From assembly GCF_009707865.1 (NCBI RefSeq), contig NZ_WMBA01000026.1, forward strand, positions 31,765 through 95,764: DNA of 64,000 bases. Direction: 5' to 3'. Shown piece after piece: positions 36,700 to 44,814 of the stretch (positions within the stretch are counted from its first letter, which is position 1; each line of letters starts with the position of its first letter). A program made the translations under genes and the position numbers. Below the pieces are notes generated by a model. It was not told where the DNA came from and did no database searches. It worked only from the letters and a program-made list of their open reading frames with translations. This DNA comes from Amycolatopsis pithecellobii. Lineage in GTDB: Bacteria; Actinomycetota; Actinomycetes; Mycobacteriales; Pseudonocardiaceae.

Positions 36700-36867
36700 A
36701 TGACAGAAAGGCACTCCCTGGCACGCCGGGTCACCGCACTGTTCGGTGCCCTGGCCGTCGCATCCCTGGCCGCATGCGGAATTGCCGCGGCCACCACATC
36801 GCCGGACCACTCTTCCGGTTCGACCGTCGCCGAGTGCGGCTGCGTCGTCATGCCAATCGCTCAGTGA
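36700..36867 (+). CDS. Small lipoprotein peptide D (frame-shifted paralog of C)
   Basis: A 55-residue product from ATG 36700 with AAAAGGAG upstream. The signal SLARRVTALFGALAVASLAA leads into a true lipobox LAAC (Cys26), so unlike B and C it should be lipid-anchored. The tail has two more cysteines (AECGC). Downstream DNA (TCAGTGATCGGCC...GGTCAATTGA) is homologous to the coding 3' end of C but lies past the D stop, which points to a frameshift in the ancestor. The kinase gene begins 125 nt later, after a strong hairpin. Confidence 0.66.
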   Translation: MTERHSLARRVTALFGALAVASLAACGIAAATTSPDHSSGSTVAECGCVVMPIAQ

Positions 36868-36918
36868 TCGGCCCTTCGAGGTCAATTGATACGCTGGCCA
36901 CCGGCTGAATCGGAAAAT

Positions 36919-36970
36919 ACGACACGATCGCGCAGACGCGGCAAAGTCCGAGTCTGCGCGATCGTGTCGT
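36919..36970 (+). terminator. Perfect 19-bp hairpin upstream of the kinase gene
   Basis: ACGACACGATCGCGCAGAC (36919-36937) and its exact reverse complement (36952-36970) are separated by a 14-nt loop. No T-tract. It lies between peptide D and the kinase start (22 nt away), so it could end the peptide transcript, attenuate the kinase gene or stabilise an RNA 3' end. Confidence 0.75.
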
Positions 36971-36992
36971 GCTGAATTCCTGAGGTGTTCCG

Positions 36993-38375
36993 GTGCGTTC
37001 AAGACTGCTCCCAGTAATGCTGTCCCTCGTGGTGACGGTGCTGCTGGGTCTCGGTATCCCGCTCGCGATCAGCCTGGCGAACAGCGAGCTGCAACGCATG
37101 TTCCTCGACCGGCTCACCATCACCGAACGGCTCGCCTCGCTCGCGCAACGCCCCCTCGTGGACGGCCAGGCCACCCGGATCGGGCTGGTGCTGGACCGGT
37201 ACGACGAGGTCTACGGCATCACCTCGCTCATCGTCGACCGTGACGGCAAGCAGATCGCAGGTACCACCGGCCCGGCGAGCACCGACCCCGCCGTCCGGTC
37301 CACGCTCGAAGGCGCGCTGGCCGGCCGCCAGCCGGAGAACACCGGCACGGTCATGCCGTGGGTTTCCCGGCCCATGGTGATGGCCGAGCCGGTCATGGTC
37401 GACGGCGAGGTGCGCGGCGCGGTCGTCACCATCTCACCGACGGCGACGTTGCGCGAACGGGTGCTCGTGTGGTGGGCGCTGGTACTGGCGGGGGCGCTCG
37501 TCGCACTGGCGGTGGCGATCATGCTGGCTTTGCCGGTGGTGCACTGGATCCTGCGCCCGATCCACCGCCTCGACGAGGCCACCGGCCGGGTCGCGAAGGC
37601 CGTCGCCGAGGGCGAGACCTTCGCACCGTCGGCGACCGACACCGGCCCGCCCGAGCTGCGCCAGCTCGCCCGGTCCTTCGACGACATGGCGGCCAGTGTG
37701 AGCGATGTCCTTGCCGCGCAACGGGCTTTCGTCGCCGACGCCTCACACCAACTGCGGAACCCGTTGACCGCGTTGAACATCCGGCTGCGCAACCTCGACG
37801 AGGCGGTCACCAAGGACGGTATCAGCGAGTACACGGCGGCGGTGAGCGAAGCCCAGCGGCTCAACGAAGTGCTCGACGGCCTGCTGACCCTGGCGAGAAC
37901 GGAAACCGGCTCCAGCGTCCCCACCGTGACCGACGCCAGTGCCGCACTCGAGGAGCGGGTGCACGCCTGGCGCCCGGTGGCGGCCGCCCGCGATGTCGAG
38001 CTGGTTTCCGATATCCCCAAGGGACTGTCCGTCCGCGCCGTGCCCCGTGCCGTCGGCGCGATCCTGGATGCGTTGCTGGACAACGCGGTCAAGTTCAGCG
38101 TCGGTCACGAGCCGTCCAAAGTGGAGGTCGTCGCCCGCCGGCTCGGCAGCAGGGTGACGATCTCCGTCCGCGACCACGGACCGGGCCTCGATCCGTCCGA
38201 ATTGGACAGGGCAACCGACCGGTTCTGGCGCAGCCCCGCGCAACAGAACGTGTCCGGCTCTGGCCTCGGCCTGGCCATCGTGCGGCAGATCGCCGACCGC
38301 TCCCACGGAAAGCTCCGCCTCGACCTGCCCGAAGGTGGCGGGTTACGGGTGTCGGTGGAGCTGCCCGCGAGTTGA
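36993..38375 (+). CDS. Sensor histidine kinase
   Basis: A 460-residue kinase from GTG 36993. Two membrane helices (about 7-28 and 152-178) flank a ~120-residue extracytoplasmic sensor; then HAMP (IHRLDEATGRVAKAV), HisKA with His252 in DASHQLRNPLT, and a GHKL ATPase with LLDNAVKFS, DHGPGLD and GSGLGLAIV. It should phosphorylate the response regulator at 35183. The intervening small exported peptides could be ligands or accessory proteins of the sensor domain. The last codons and TGA (CCC GCG AGT TGA) are the first unit of repeat array 2. Confidence 0.94.
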   Translation: MRSRLLPVMLSLVVTVLLGLGIPLAISLANSELQRMFLDRLTITERLASLAQRPLVDGQATRIGLVLDRYDEVYGITSLIVDRDGKQIAGTTGPASTDPAVRSTLEGALAGRQPENTGTVMPWVSRPMVMAEPVMVDGEVRGAVVTISPTATLRERVLVWWALVLAGALVALAVAIMLALPVVHWILRPIHRLDEATGRVAKAVAEGETFAPSATDTGPPELRQLARSFDDMAASVSDVLAAQRAFVADASHQLRNPLTALNIRLRNLDEAVTKDGISEYTAAVSEAQRLNEVLDGLLTLARTETGSSVPTVTDASAALEERVHAWRPVAAARDVELVSDIPKGLSVRAVPRAVGAILDALLDNAVKFSVGHEPSKVEVVARRLGSRVTISVRDHGPGLDPSELDRATDRFWRSPAQQNVSGSGLGLAIVRQIADRSHGKLRLDLPEGGGLRVSVELPAS

Positions 38376-38520
38376 ACGTTGGGAGCCCGCGAGTTGAGCG
38401 TTGCGAGCCCGCGAGTTGAACGTTGCGAGCCCGCGAGTTGAGCGTTGCGTGCGGCGGGAACGCGCAACTCGCGCAGCAGGAACGCGCAACTCGCGCACCG
38501 GGAAAGGTCAACTCGCGCGG
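38367..38520. repeat. Composite repeat array 2 (4 alpha units, 3 inverted beta units)
   Basis: Four alpha units (GCGAGTTGAGCGTTGCG or GAACG variants) at ~22-24-bp spacing, followed by three inverted beta-like units (GGAACGCGCAACTCGCGC; the last is diverged). It occupies the space between the converging kinase gene and TAXI lipoprotein gene; the kinase stop codon is inside the first unit. Confidence 0.9.
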
Positions 38521-38525
38521 AAAAT

Positions 38526-39488
38526 CTAGTCGCTGACGTAGTGGGCTGCGCGGTAATAGGCACGGGCGCCCGGATGCAGCGGGATCGGCACGGTTTCGAT
38601 ACCGGAGCGGACATCCACCGAGCGGGCGGCGGGGCTGGCGGCGGCGAGCGCCGTCTGGGCGTCGAAGACCCCTTGCGTCAGCGACTGTGCGAGCCGGTCG
38701 GGCATCCGGTCGGTGACGAGCAGAAAGTTCGGTACCAGCAACGTGGTCACCGGGGCGGACAGGCCGTACACCGACGCGGGCATGCTCGCCGTCTCGTACA
38801 CGTCGAAGTTCTTGGCCAGCGCGGGCAGGGTGTCCGCGAGATCGATGAGCCGGATCGGGACCTGTTGGGCCAGCTCCGCCACCTGCTCGGTGGGCAACCC
38901 GCCGGACCAGAAGAACGCGTCGATTTGTTCCGTGGCCAAGGCTTTCACCGCGTCGTCGACGCTGAGGCGGCGGCGGTCGAGGTCGCGTTCGCCGGACAGG
39001 CCGGCGGCGGCCAGCAGGCGATCGGTGATCAGCAACACCCCCGAGTCCGCGAGCCCCACCGACACCCGCTTGCCACGCAGATCGGCCAGGCTCTTCACGG
39101 AAGTCCGCGCGTGGACCACCACTTGTATGTAGTCGTCGTGCAAGCGGGCCAGCGCGCGCAGCCGCCCGCCGTCGGGTGCGGTGGCGCGCAGAGCCGCGGC
39201 GTCCGCCGCCGAGATTCCCACATCCGCCTGGCCCGCCAGCAACCGGTCGAGATTCTGCCCAGACCCCGCACTCGTCTCCACCGCGGAACTGACCCCGAGA
39301 CCCGCAGCCCACGCGGCGGACAGTGCCGCGCCCAGCTGGTTGTAGACGGCGCCGGCGCTGCCGGTCGTGATCGTCACGCGGGCACCGTCGAAACGGGGCG
39401 TGCACCCGGCAAGCAAAAGCAGCCCGGCCGCGGTGAGCGCGGCACGCCGGCTCAGCACCGGTGACCGGAACGTCCGCGCATTACCCAT
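38526..39488 (-). CDS. TAXI-family TRAP-type substrate-binding lipoprotein
   Basis: A 320-residue extracytoplasmic binding protein. The N-terminus has SRRAAL followed by lipobox LAGC (Cys29), so it is lipidated, perhaps Tat-exported. The mature protein has TAXI features: VTITTGSAGAVYNQLGAALS at the start, GSGQNLDRLLAGQADVGISA, and LRGKRVSVGLADSG. TAXI proteins bind small anions such as glutamate or dicarboxylates for TRAP permeases; no DctM/Q permease is in the window, so it is orphan here. ATG 39488 with GGTGGGG upstream is chosen over the frame from 39536. Confidence 0.88.
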   Translation of the reverse strand: MGNARTFRSPVLSRRAALTAAGLLLLAGCTPRFDGARVTITTGSAGAVYNQLGAALSAAWAAGLGVSSAVETSAGSGQNLDRLLAGQADVGISAADAAALRATAPDGGRLRALARLHDDYIQVVVHARTSVKSLADLRGKRVSVGLADSGVLLITDRLLAAAGLSGERDLDRRRLSVDDAVKALATEQIDAFFWSGGLPTEQVAELAQQVPIRLIDLADTLPALAKNFDVYETASMPASVYGLSAPVTTLLVPNFLLVTDRMPDRLAQSLTQGVFDAQTALAAASPAARSVDVRSGIETVPIPLHPGARAYYRAAHYVSD

Positions 39489-39695
39489 GCTGCCCCACCA
39501 TCGTGCTCGTTCGCGCGGAACCATACGCGCCGGCAAAATGCGTCTCCACCGAGCCCTGCTCCGGGTGACGAAGAGCCAGCACCCGGTGCACGTTCGGCCC
39601 GAAACTCGATTTCCGAGAACCGATCCAGCGGCCGTACGTCTCCCTTATCGAGAATCCCGTTGAGGGGACAGGCACAGGGGAAAGGATACGTACCA

Positions 39696-40190
39696 ATGAA
39701 ATTCACACTGATCCGGGCCGGACTGCTCACGTCGGTCGTCGCCGGCGCCACGCTGCTTTCCGCCTGTGGTGGTGCCACCACCGCGGGCTCCGCGGCACCG
39801 GCGCCCACGGCACCGGCCGCCACCTCCGAGGTGGCGCCGTCGTCGGCGGCTCCCGTTGCGTCGAAGACCACCGCGAAGCAGACCTCGAAGGCGGCCGACA
39901 CCACGGCGAACGCCGCCAGCGACCTCAAAGACGTCGACTGCGGCCCGTTGCCGGCAGAGAGCAATTACGTCTGGCGTGGGGTCGCCACCGCCACCGACGC
40001 CGGCATCCCCGGCTGCACCGAAGTGATCGACGTGCTCACGGACTACTTCAAGCGCGCGCCGCAGGAATCCGAGGGCACCTCGCACGCGCTGACCGTCGAG
40101 GGCTGGCACTGCCTCGCCGACACCGGCACGAGCGGCAGCGGCGTCGTCGGCTGCGACAAGGACGGCCGCGCGATGCGCGCCGAGCGCTGA
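39696..40190 (+). CDS. Small lipoprotein with four-cysteine domain
   Basis: A 164-residue lipoprotein from ATG 39696 (GGGGAAAGGA upstream). The lipobox LLSAC places the lipidated residue at Cys24. A ~60-residue Ala/Thr/Ser linker precedes a compact domain with four cysteines (DVDCGPL, IPGCTEV, WHCLAD, VGCDKD), probably two disulfides. The family is not recognised; such proteins are common surface lipoproteins in this order. It is divergent from the TAXI gene. Confidence 0.8.
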   Translation: MKFTLIRAGLLTSVVAGATLLSACGGATTAGSAAPAPTAPAATSEVAPSSAAPVASKTTAKQTSKAADTTANAASDLKDVDCGPLPAESNYVWRGVATATDAGIPGCTEVIDVLTDYFKRAPQESEGTSHALTVEGWHCLADTGTSGSGVVGCDKDGRAMRAER

Positions 40191-40348
40191 CCACAGCGCA
40201 CATCCCCGTGTGGGATAACCTTCCCGCCTCGCGAGTAACGGCTGTACTGGCGGCACGGGCAATTTCCGCGACGGAATGGGCATTCACGTTCCGCCGTTTC
40301 ACCGTCGCCGGTACGTTCGAGGACCGGACGCATCCGGAAGGTAGGGCG

Positions 40349-40450
40349 ATGACAATCCCCGCAGATCGGTGCCGGGCGGCGACTGGGGACCCGGCGTCGT
40401 GCGCGCAACCGTGTCCGGGCAGGCTGCGTGCCGGCCGGAGCGGCCGGTGA
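40349..40450 (+). CDS. Possible 33-residue upstream ORF coupled to LAL gene
   Basis: ATG 40349 follows GGAAGGTAGGGCG, a good ribosome site, and the frame runs 33 codons to a TGA that overlaps the GTG start of the LAL gene (GTGA). The product is basic with three cysteines. Overlap with the next start suggests translational coupling or leader control, but there is no conservation evidence. Confidence 0.35.
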   Translation: MTIPADRCRAATGDPASCAQPCPGRLRAGRSGR

Positions 40451-43164
40451 ACCCGACCGCCACCGCCGCGCCCGCGGACACGACGAGAAACCGCCTGATA
40501 TTGGCGAAAATGCTGGACGCCGCCCCCGGCCGGCCACCGCTGACCGTGGTGACCGGGCCGGCCGGGGCGGGCCGCAGCACCCTGCTCGACCAGCTCGGCT
40601 CCGCACTCGCCGAGGCTGGGATCCGGCCGCTGGTGCTGCGGATCTCCCCGAACCCGGTGCCGACCCCGCTGTATTCGGCGCTGCGGTCGATCAGTGGCCC
40701 GGCCCGCGACGGCGCCGAGGCCCCCGCGACCTGGTGGTCACCGGTCGATCCGATGACCGGCACCCACGCGGCCACCACGCCGAAGAACACCGCCGCCGCG
40801 ATCGCGGAACCCCTTGTGGCAGCGGGAAATGTCGCCGTGCTGATCGACGATGCACAATGGACGGACCCGCATTCCCTTGCGGTGATTGAACAGCTGGCCG
40901 GGTTGCTCGCCGGCACCACCGTGCGCTGCGTGTGCGCGGTCCGGGTTCCGGTGCCACCGGCCATGTACGCCGCGGGCTGCGCGGCGCTGGACCGGTTGCG
41001 GCACAACCATCTCGTCGACAACATCCACCTGCGCCCGCTGGGCGCCGCCGATATGTCGGCGCTGGCGGCCGCCGAGTTCAAGGCCAAACCGGACGCCGAA
41101 CTCGTCGCCCATCTGCGACGGTTGACCGGTGGCCTGCCGGCCGCGCTCGTCCCGGTGCTGGAGGAGTACCGGCGCGGCGAGTCGATCCGGATCGTGGACG
41201 GCTACGCGCATCTGGCGCCGCGCCATCGCCAGGCCGTCCTGCCCGCCAACCACGGGCTGCTGCTCAACGTCCGGCGCACCGGGTCGCTCCCCTGGTCCGT
41301 GGCGAAAGCAGCGGCGGTGCTGTACCCGCTGGGCGAGGCGGCGCCGAAACTGATCGGCGAAGCGGTCGGGGTCGCCGAGACCGGCATCCATGAGGCGCTG
41401 GAGAAACTGTGCGAAGCGGGCGTGCTGCGCCGCGGCGCCGGTGGACAGCGCTGGCGTTTCCGGGTCCCGCTACTGGCGACGGCGCTGTCCGCGCAGCTGG
41501 GCCCGTACGAACGGCGACACCTGGCGCAGCGGGCGATTACCGCGCTGTGGCACGGGGACGCCAGCTGCGACGATCCCGGTTACCGGGCCGATCAGCTTGC
41601 GATCGCGGGAAAACTCGTCGATCCGGAGCGCGCCAGGACCGATCTCGTGCACAGCGCCGTCCGCGCCGGCGCGGACGGCTATGACGACCGGTGGCTGCGT
41701 TCGGCGGCCGCCCTCCCGGCCGGGCAACCGGACCGTGCGCGCACGTTGCTGACCCAGGCCACGGTTTCGCTGGAGCATGGTGACTACCGGCAGGCGCTGG
41801 CGTCCGCGGACACCGTCCGCCACGAGCTCGCCGGGCAGCTCGCCGACGACCAATTCAGTGAGCTGAACCGGGTGTGCGTGCTGGCTTCGCACGCGCTCGG
41901 GGACACGGAATCGCTGGAACTGCTGGCCGCCGACGACGACTCGGGACAGGTCATCGCGCGCGCCACCGCCCTGCTGCTGCTGGGCCGCTGGCGCGAATGC
42001 GGCGCGCTGCTGGCGACGTCGCGCAGCACCTGGGAAGCCGATCCGGTGTCCGCGTGCTCCGGTCTTGTCCTTGACGGACAGGTACATTTCGCCGCGGGCA
42101 GCCATCTGCTCGCCCTGCGCTCGATCGACGAGGCCTGCCGGGTACTGCCGGAGGATGCGCACCGCCGCCGGCGCGACGTCATCGGCTGCGCGTCGCTGAT
42201 CCGGCTCGTCACCACCGGTTTCGAAGGACCGCAACCGGTGCCGGCACACAACGAACTTCCGCCGGTGTCGCGGGCGATCATCGCGGCCGCTGAAGGCCGG
42301 TTCGACCAGGCGATGGAACTGGCGCGCCGTGCCATCGCGTCGGGTACCGTGCGCGGCCACGACCTGAGCCACACGTTCCTGCACCAGGCGGCGGCGACGA
42401 TCCAGCTGGCCCGCGGCAGGCTCACCGGAGGCCGCGAACTGCTGGCCGTGGCACGGGAGACCAACCCGCCGCTGCCGTACCTGCTCGACGGTGCCGAAGC
42501 GCTGATCGATCGCGCGCTCGGTCAGCCGGTGCAGGCGAGAAAGCGCTTACAGGCCGGGCTCGGGTACGCCGGGGAACGCGGTCTCGTCGTCGAAACCGAC
42601 CGGCTGTTGCTGCACCTGGCCGAACTGGAAGCCGAGCGCGAAGACCTCGCCGCGGCGCGACGTCAGGTGCGCGAGATCGAGCGGGTGGCCACGGTGTCCG
42701 GGACCGCGGGGACGGCGCTGAACCTGGCGCTGGCCCGCGCGATCGTCGAACGAGACACGGCCGCGGCGACCGACGCCATCGCGCTGGCACGGGAATATCG
42801 CCGCCCGTACGACTTGGCCACGGTGCTCACGAAACTCGTCCAGCACGGTGCCGGTGACCCGGCGCTGCTGCCGGAGGCCTACGACCTGCTCGGTGAGCTC
42901 GGCGCGCTGCTCGACCGCGCCCGGTTGCGGAACCTGATGCAGGAACACGGGGTTCCGGTGCCGGGCCGCAGGCAGACGGTCGCCGAGAACGAGCAGCTGC
43001 TGTCGGTGCTGGTCGCGGACGGGTTGACGAACAAGCAGATCGCCACGGTGCTCGGGACGAGTGAGAAGAGCGTCGAATCCCGCCTGGCGCGCCTGTTCTC
43101 CCGCACCGGCCTGCGTTCCCGCGTCGAACTGGCGATGTCGGTCCTCACCGGAGTCGGCGGTTAG
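40447..43164 (+). CDS. LuxR-family ATPase regulator (LAL type) with altered Walker A
   Basis: A 905-residue LAL protein from GTG 40447 (GGAG upstream). The P-loop reads GPAGAGRS with arginine 43 in place of the catalytic lysine, so ATP use may be weakened or lost. A helical TPR-like middle region precedes a C-terminal LuxR HTH (EQLLSVLVADGLTNKQIA, then EKSVESRLARLFSRTGL). Its stop is followed directly by repeat array 3. It resembles the LAL at 19205 in layout. Targets are unknown; the neighbouring YrhB/SseB-like pair is a candidate. Confidence 0.88.
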   Translation: MNPTATAAPADTTRNRLILAKMLDAAPGRPPLTVVTGPAGAGRSTLLDQLGSALAEAGIRPLVLRISPNPVPTPLYSALRSISGPARDGAEAPATWWSPVDPMTGTHAATTPKNTAAAIAEPLVAAGNVAVLIDDAQWTDPHSLAVIEQLAGLLAGTTVRCVCAVRVPVPPAMYAAGCAALDRLRHNHLVDNIHLRPLGAADMSALAAAEFKAKPDAELVAHLRRLTGGLPAALVPVLEEYRRGESIRIVDGYAHLAPRHRQAVLPANHGLLLNVRRTGSLPWSVAKAAAVLYPLGEAAPKLIGEAVGVAETGIHEALEKLCEAGVLRRGAGGQRWRFRVPLLATALSAQLGPYERRHLAQRAITALWHGDASCDDPGYRADQLAIAGKLVDPERARTDLVHSAVRAGADGYDDRWLRSAAALPAGQPDRARTLLTQATVSLEHGDYRQALASADTVRHELAGQLADDQFSELNRVCVLASHALGDTESLELLAADDDSGQVIARATALLLLGRWRECGALLATSRSTWEADPVSACSGLVLDGQVHFAAGSHLLALRSIDEACRVLPEDAHRRRRDVIGCASLIRLVTTGFEGPQPVPAHNELPPVSRAIIAAAEGRFDQAMELARRAIASGTVRGHDLSHTFLHQAAATIQLARGRLTGGRELLAVARETNPPLPYLLDGAEALIDRALGQPVQARKRLQAGLGYAGERGLVVETDRLLLHLAELEAEREDLAAARRQVREIERVATVSGTAGTALNLALARAIVERDTAAATDAIALAREYRRPYDLATVLTKLVQHGAGDPALLPEAYDLLGELGALLDRARLRNLMQEHGVPVPGRRQTVAENEQLLSVLVADGLTNKQIATVLGTSEKSVESRLARLFSRTGLRSRVELAMSVLTGVGG

Positions 43165-43406
43165 CCGCGAGTTGAGCGTTGCGTGCGCGCGAGTTGAGCG
43201 TTGCGTCCGCGCGAGTTGAGCGGTGCGTCCGCGCGAGTTGAGCGGTGCGTCCGCGCGAGTTGAGCGGTGCGTCCGCGCGAGTTGAGCGGTGCGTCCGCGC
43301 GAGTTGAGCGGTGCGTCCGCGCGAGTTGAGCGGTGCGTGCGGTGGGAACGCGCAACTCGCACACCAGCAACGCGCAACTCGCGCAGCGGGAACGCGCAAC
43401 TCGCGC
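43165..43406. repeat. Composite repeat array 3 (8 alpha units, 3 inverted beta units)
   Basis: Eight alpha units at exact 22-bp spacing in the central part (CGCGAGTTGAGCGGTGCGTCCG), then three inverted beta units (GGAACGCGCAACTCGCGC and variants). It begins directly after the LAL stop codon. Unlike arrays 1 and 2 the next gene is co-oriented. The remaining 130 nt to 43537 should hold that gene's promoter; I see no clear hexamers. Confidence 0.92.
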
Positions 43407-43536
43407 TTTCGGCTTAGGCCTCTTTGGGTAATGTGGGTTGGCTGAACCCCCCTTTTGCCTATTGTGCCCTCCCGTACCGGGTCGTTGGCATGTTTGACTG
43501 CCATGGCACGGTGCATCTGACGGTTACGGAGAAATC

Positions 43537-44814
43537 GTGAACGAGCTGGCCGAACGCGCGCAAGCCTGGTTGAGCGCGACCTACGGCGACCTGGTGACGC
43601 TCGAGAGCACCGAACCGGTTCTCGACGGTCGCCGGCTGGCGCTGTTCAACTGCCGCCACACCGGTTCCGACGAGCCGTTGCTGGCCGCCACCCTTTGTGT
43701 GCCCAAGGACGGTGGCCAGCCGTTCCCCGCCGCCAACGCGGACCCGCTCGACGAGGACATCAACCTGTCCACCGCACCGGAATCCGGGCTGTGGCGCTGG
43801 CGGCTCAACGCCCGCAACTGCCTCGTCGCGACCGACGCCGCCATCGAGAACCGGCCGGCGACCGCGCTGCCGTGGCAGGCCTCCGACGAGGAACCCGGCT
43901 GGTGGGACCGGTTGGTGGCGCGGTATTTCCCCGGCGCCGAGATTTCGGTGCACAGCAGCTGGACCGAGATCAGCCAGGTCTTCCTCGACAGCGGTGAAGG
44001 CACCAAAGGCGTGGTCTGGCTGCAACGCAAGCTGAACGACCGCCCGCTGACCGGGCACCTGCTGTACGTGGACTACAACAGCGACGGCGTGATCGTGATC
44101 GACGGGCAGCGGGGTTCGCTCGCGGAGCTCAACGACGCCGAGGTCGGCCAGCTCGTGCTCGCCCGCTTCCACCGGGTTCCCGACGCGGCGGCCGAGGAAA
44201 TCACCGTGCCGTGGGAAAACGCGGCGCCCGACTTCGAAGCCGCGGTGGAAAAAGCCGGCCAGTGGCTCAAGTACAGCTACTCCGACGAGGCGGTGCTGGT
44301 CTCCCCCGACCCGGAGGACGAGCTCGAGCGCGGCTGGTTGTTCGCCTGCACCACCAGCCGGTTCGTCGCTTCCGGCGACTGGCGGGACCAGATGCTCGAC
44401 GCCGCGGTCGTGGTGCCCAAGGAAGCGGGCAAGGCGCCGTTCGGGCTGCCGAACCGCGACCCGTGGGGATACCTGGAGGACTGGGACGACGGCAAGGACC
44501 TGCCCGAGCCGCCGCCGTCCGGTGTGGCGGCGTGGTATTCGCCGACGATCGCCGGGATCGGCGAGGTGGCGAGCGTACAGCAGCACCCGCACTGGGGCTC
44601 GGCGTTCGAGGAGATCACCGCGTTCCCGACCGGCACACGAGCCCTGGTTTGGGTGCGGCGTAAGGATATCCGCGGCCGTGAGTCCGTCGGCCACCTGCTG
44701 TGGGCGATCAACGAGAACAACGGGATCCAGCTGATCGACCCGACCTCGCCCGATGGTCAGGCGCTGATGGACCCGAACCCGTTCGAGCTGCGCGTGATCA
44801 GGGTGGCCGGCTGA
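43537..44814 (+). CDS. Internally duplicated YrhB/Imm35-like protein
   Basis: A 425-residue cytoplasmic protein made of two homologous halves (about 1-215 and 220-425). Each begins with AxxWLxxxYxD, contains VVPK or CVPK followed by PFxxxNxDP (a YrhB/Imm35-like domain), and ends with a GHLLYVDYNSDGVIVIDGQ or GHLLWAINENNGIQLIDPT stretch that resembles the His-Asp part of papain-fold toxin domains, but without an obvious catalytic Cys. It could be an immunity or chaperone-type protein for exported toxins. GTG 43537 has GGAG upstream. The stop overlaps the start of the SseB-like gene. Confidence 0.75.
   Translation: MNELAERAQAWLSATYGDLVTLESTEPVLDGRRLALFNCRHTGSDEPLLAATLCVPKDGGQPFPAANADPLDEDINLSTAPESGLWRWRLNARNCLVATDAAIENRPATALPWQASDEEPGWWDRLVARYFPGAEISVHSSWTEISQVFLDSGEGTKGVVWLQRKLNDRPLTGHLLYVDYNSDGVIVIDGQRGSLAELNDAEVGQLVLARFHRVPDAAAEEITVPWENAAPDFEAAVEKAGQWLKYSYSDEAVLVSPDPEDELERGWLFACTTSRFVASGDWRDQMLDAAVVVPKEAGKAPFGLPNRDPWGYLEDWDDGKDLPEPPPSGVAAWYSPTIAGIGEVASVQQHPHWGSAFEEITAFPTGTRALVWVRRKDIRGRESVGHLLWAINENNGIQLIDPTSPDGQALMDPNPFELRVIRVAG

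Noticed and set aside
35481..36851. 456-residue minus-strand frame across the micropeptide region
   Set aside because: Repeats mirror the duplicated peptide genes; the plus-strand frames have ribosome sites and signal peptides.
24066..43406. CRISPR arrays suggested by regular 22-bp repeats
   Set aside because: Units abut without unique spacers, include inverted copies, and no cas genes are present.
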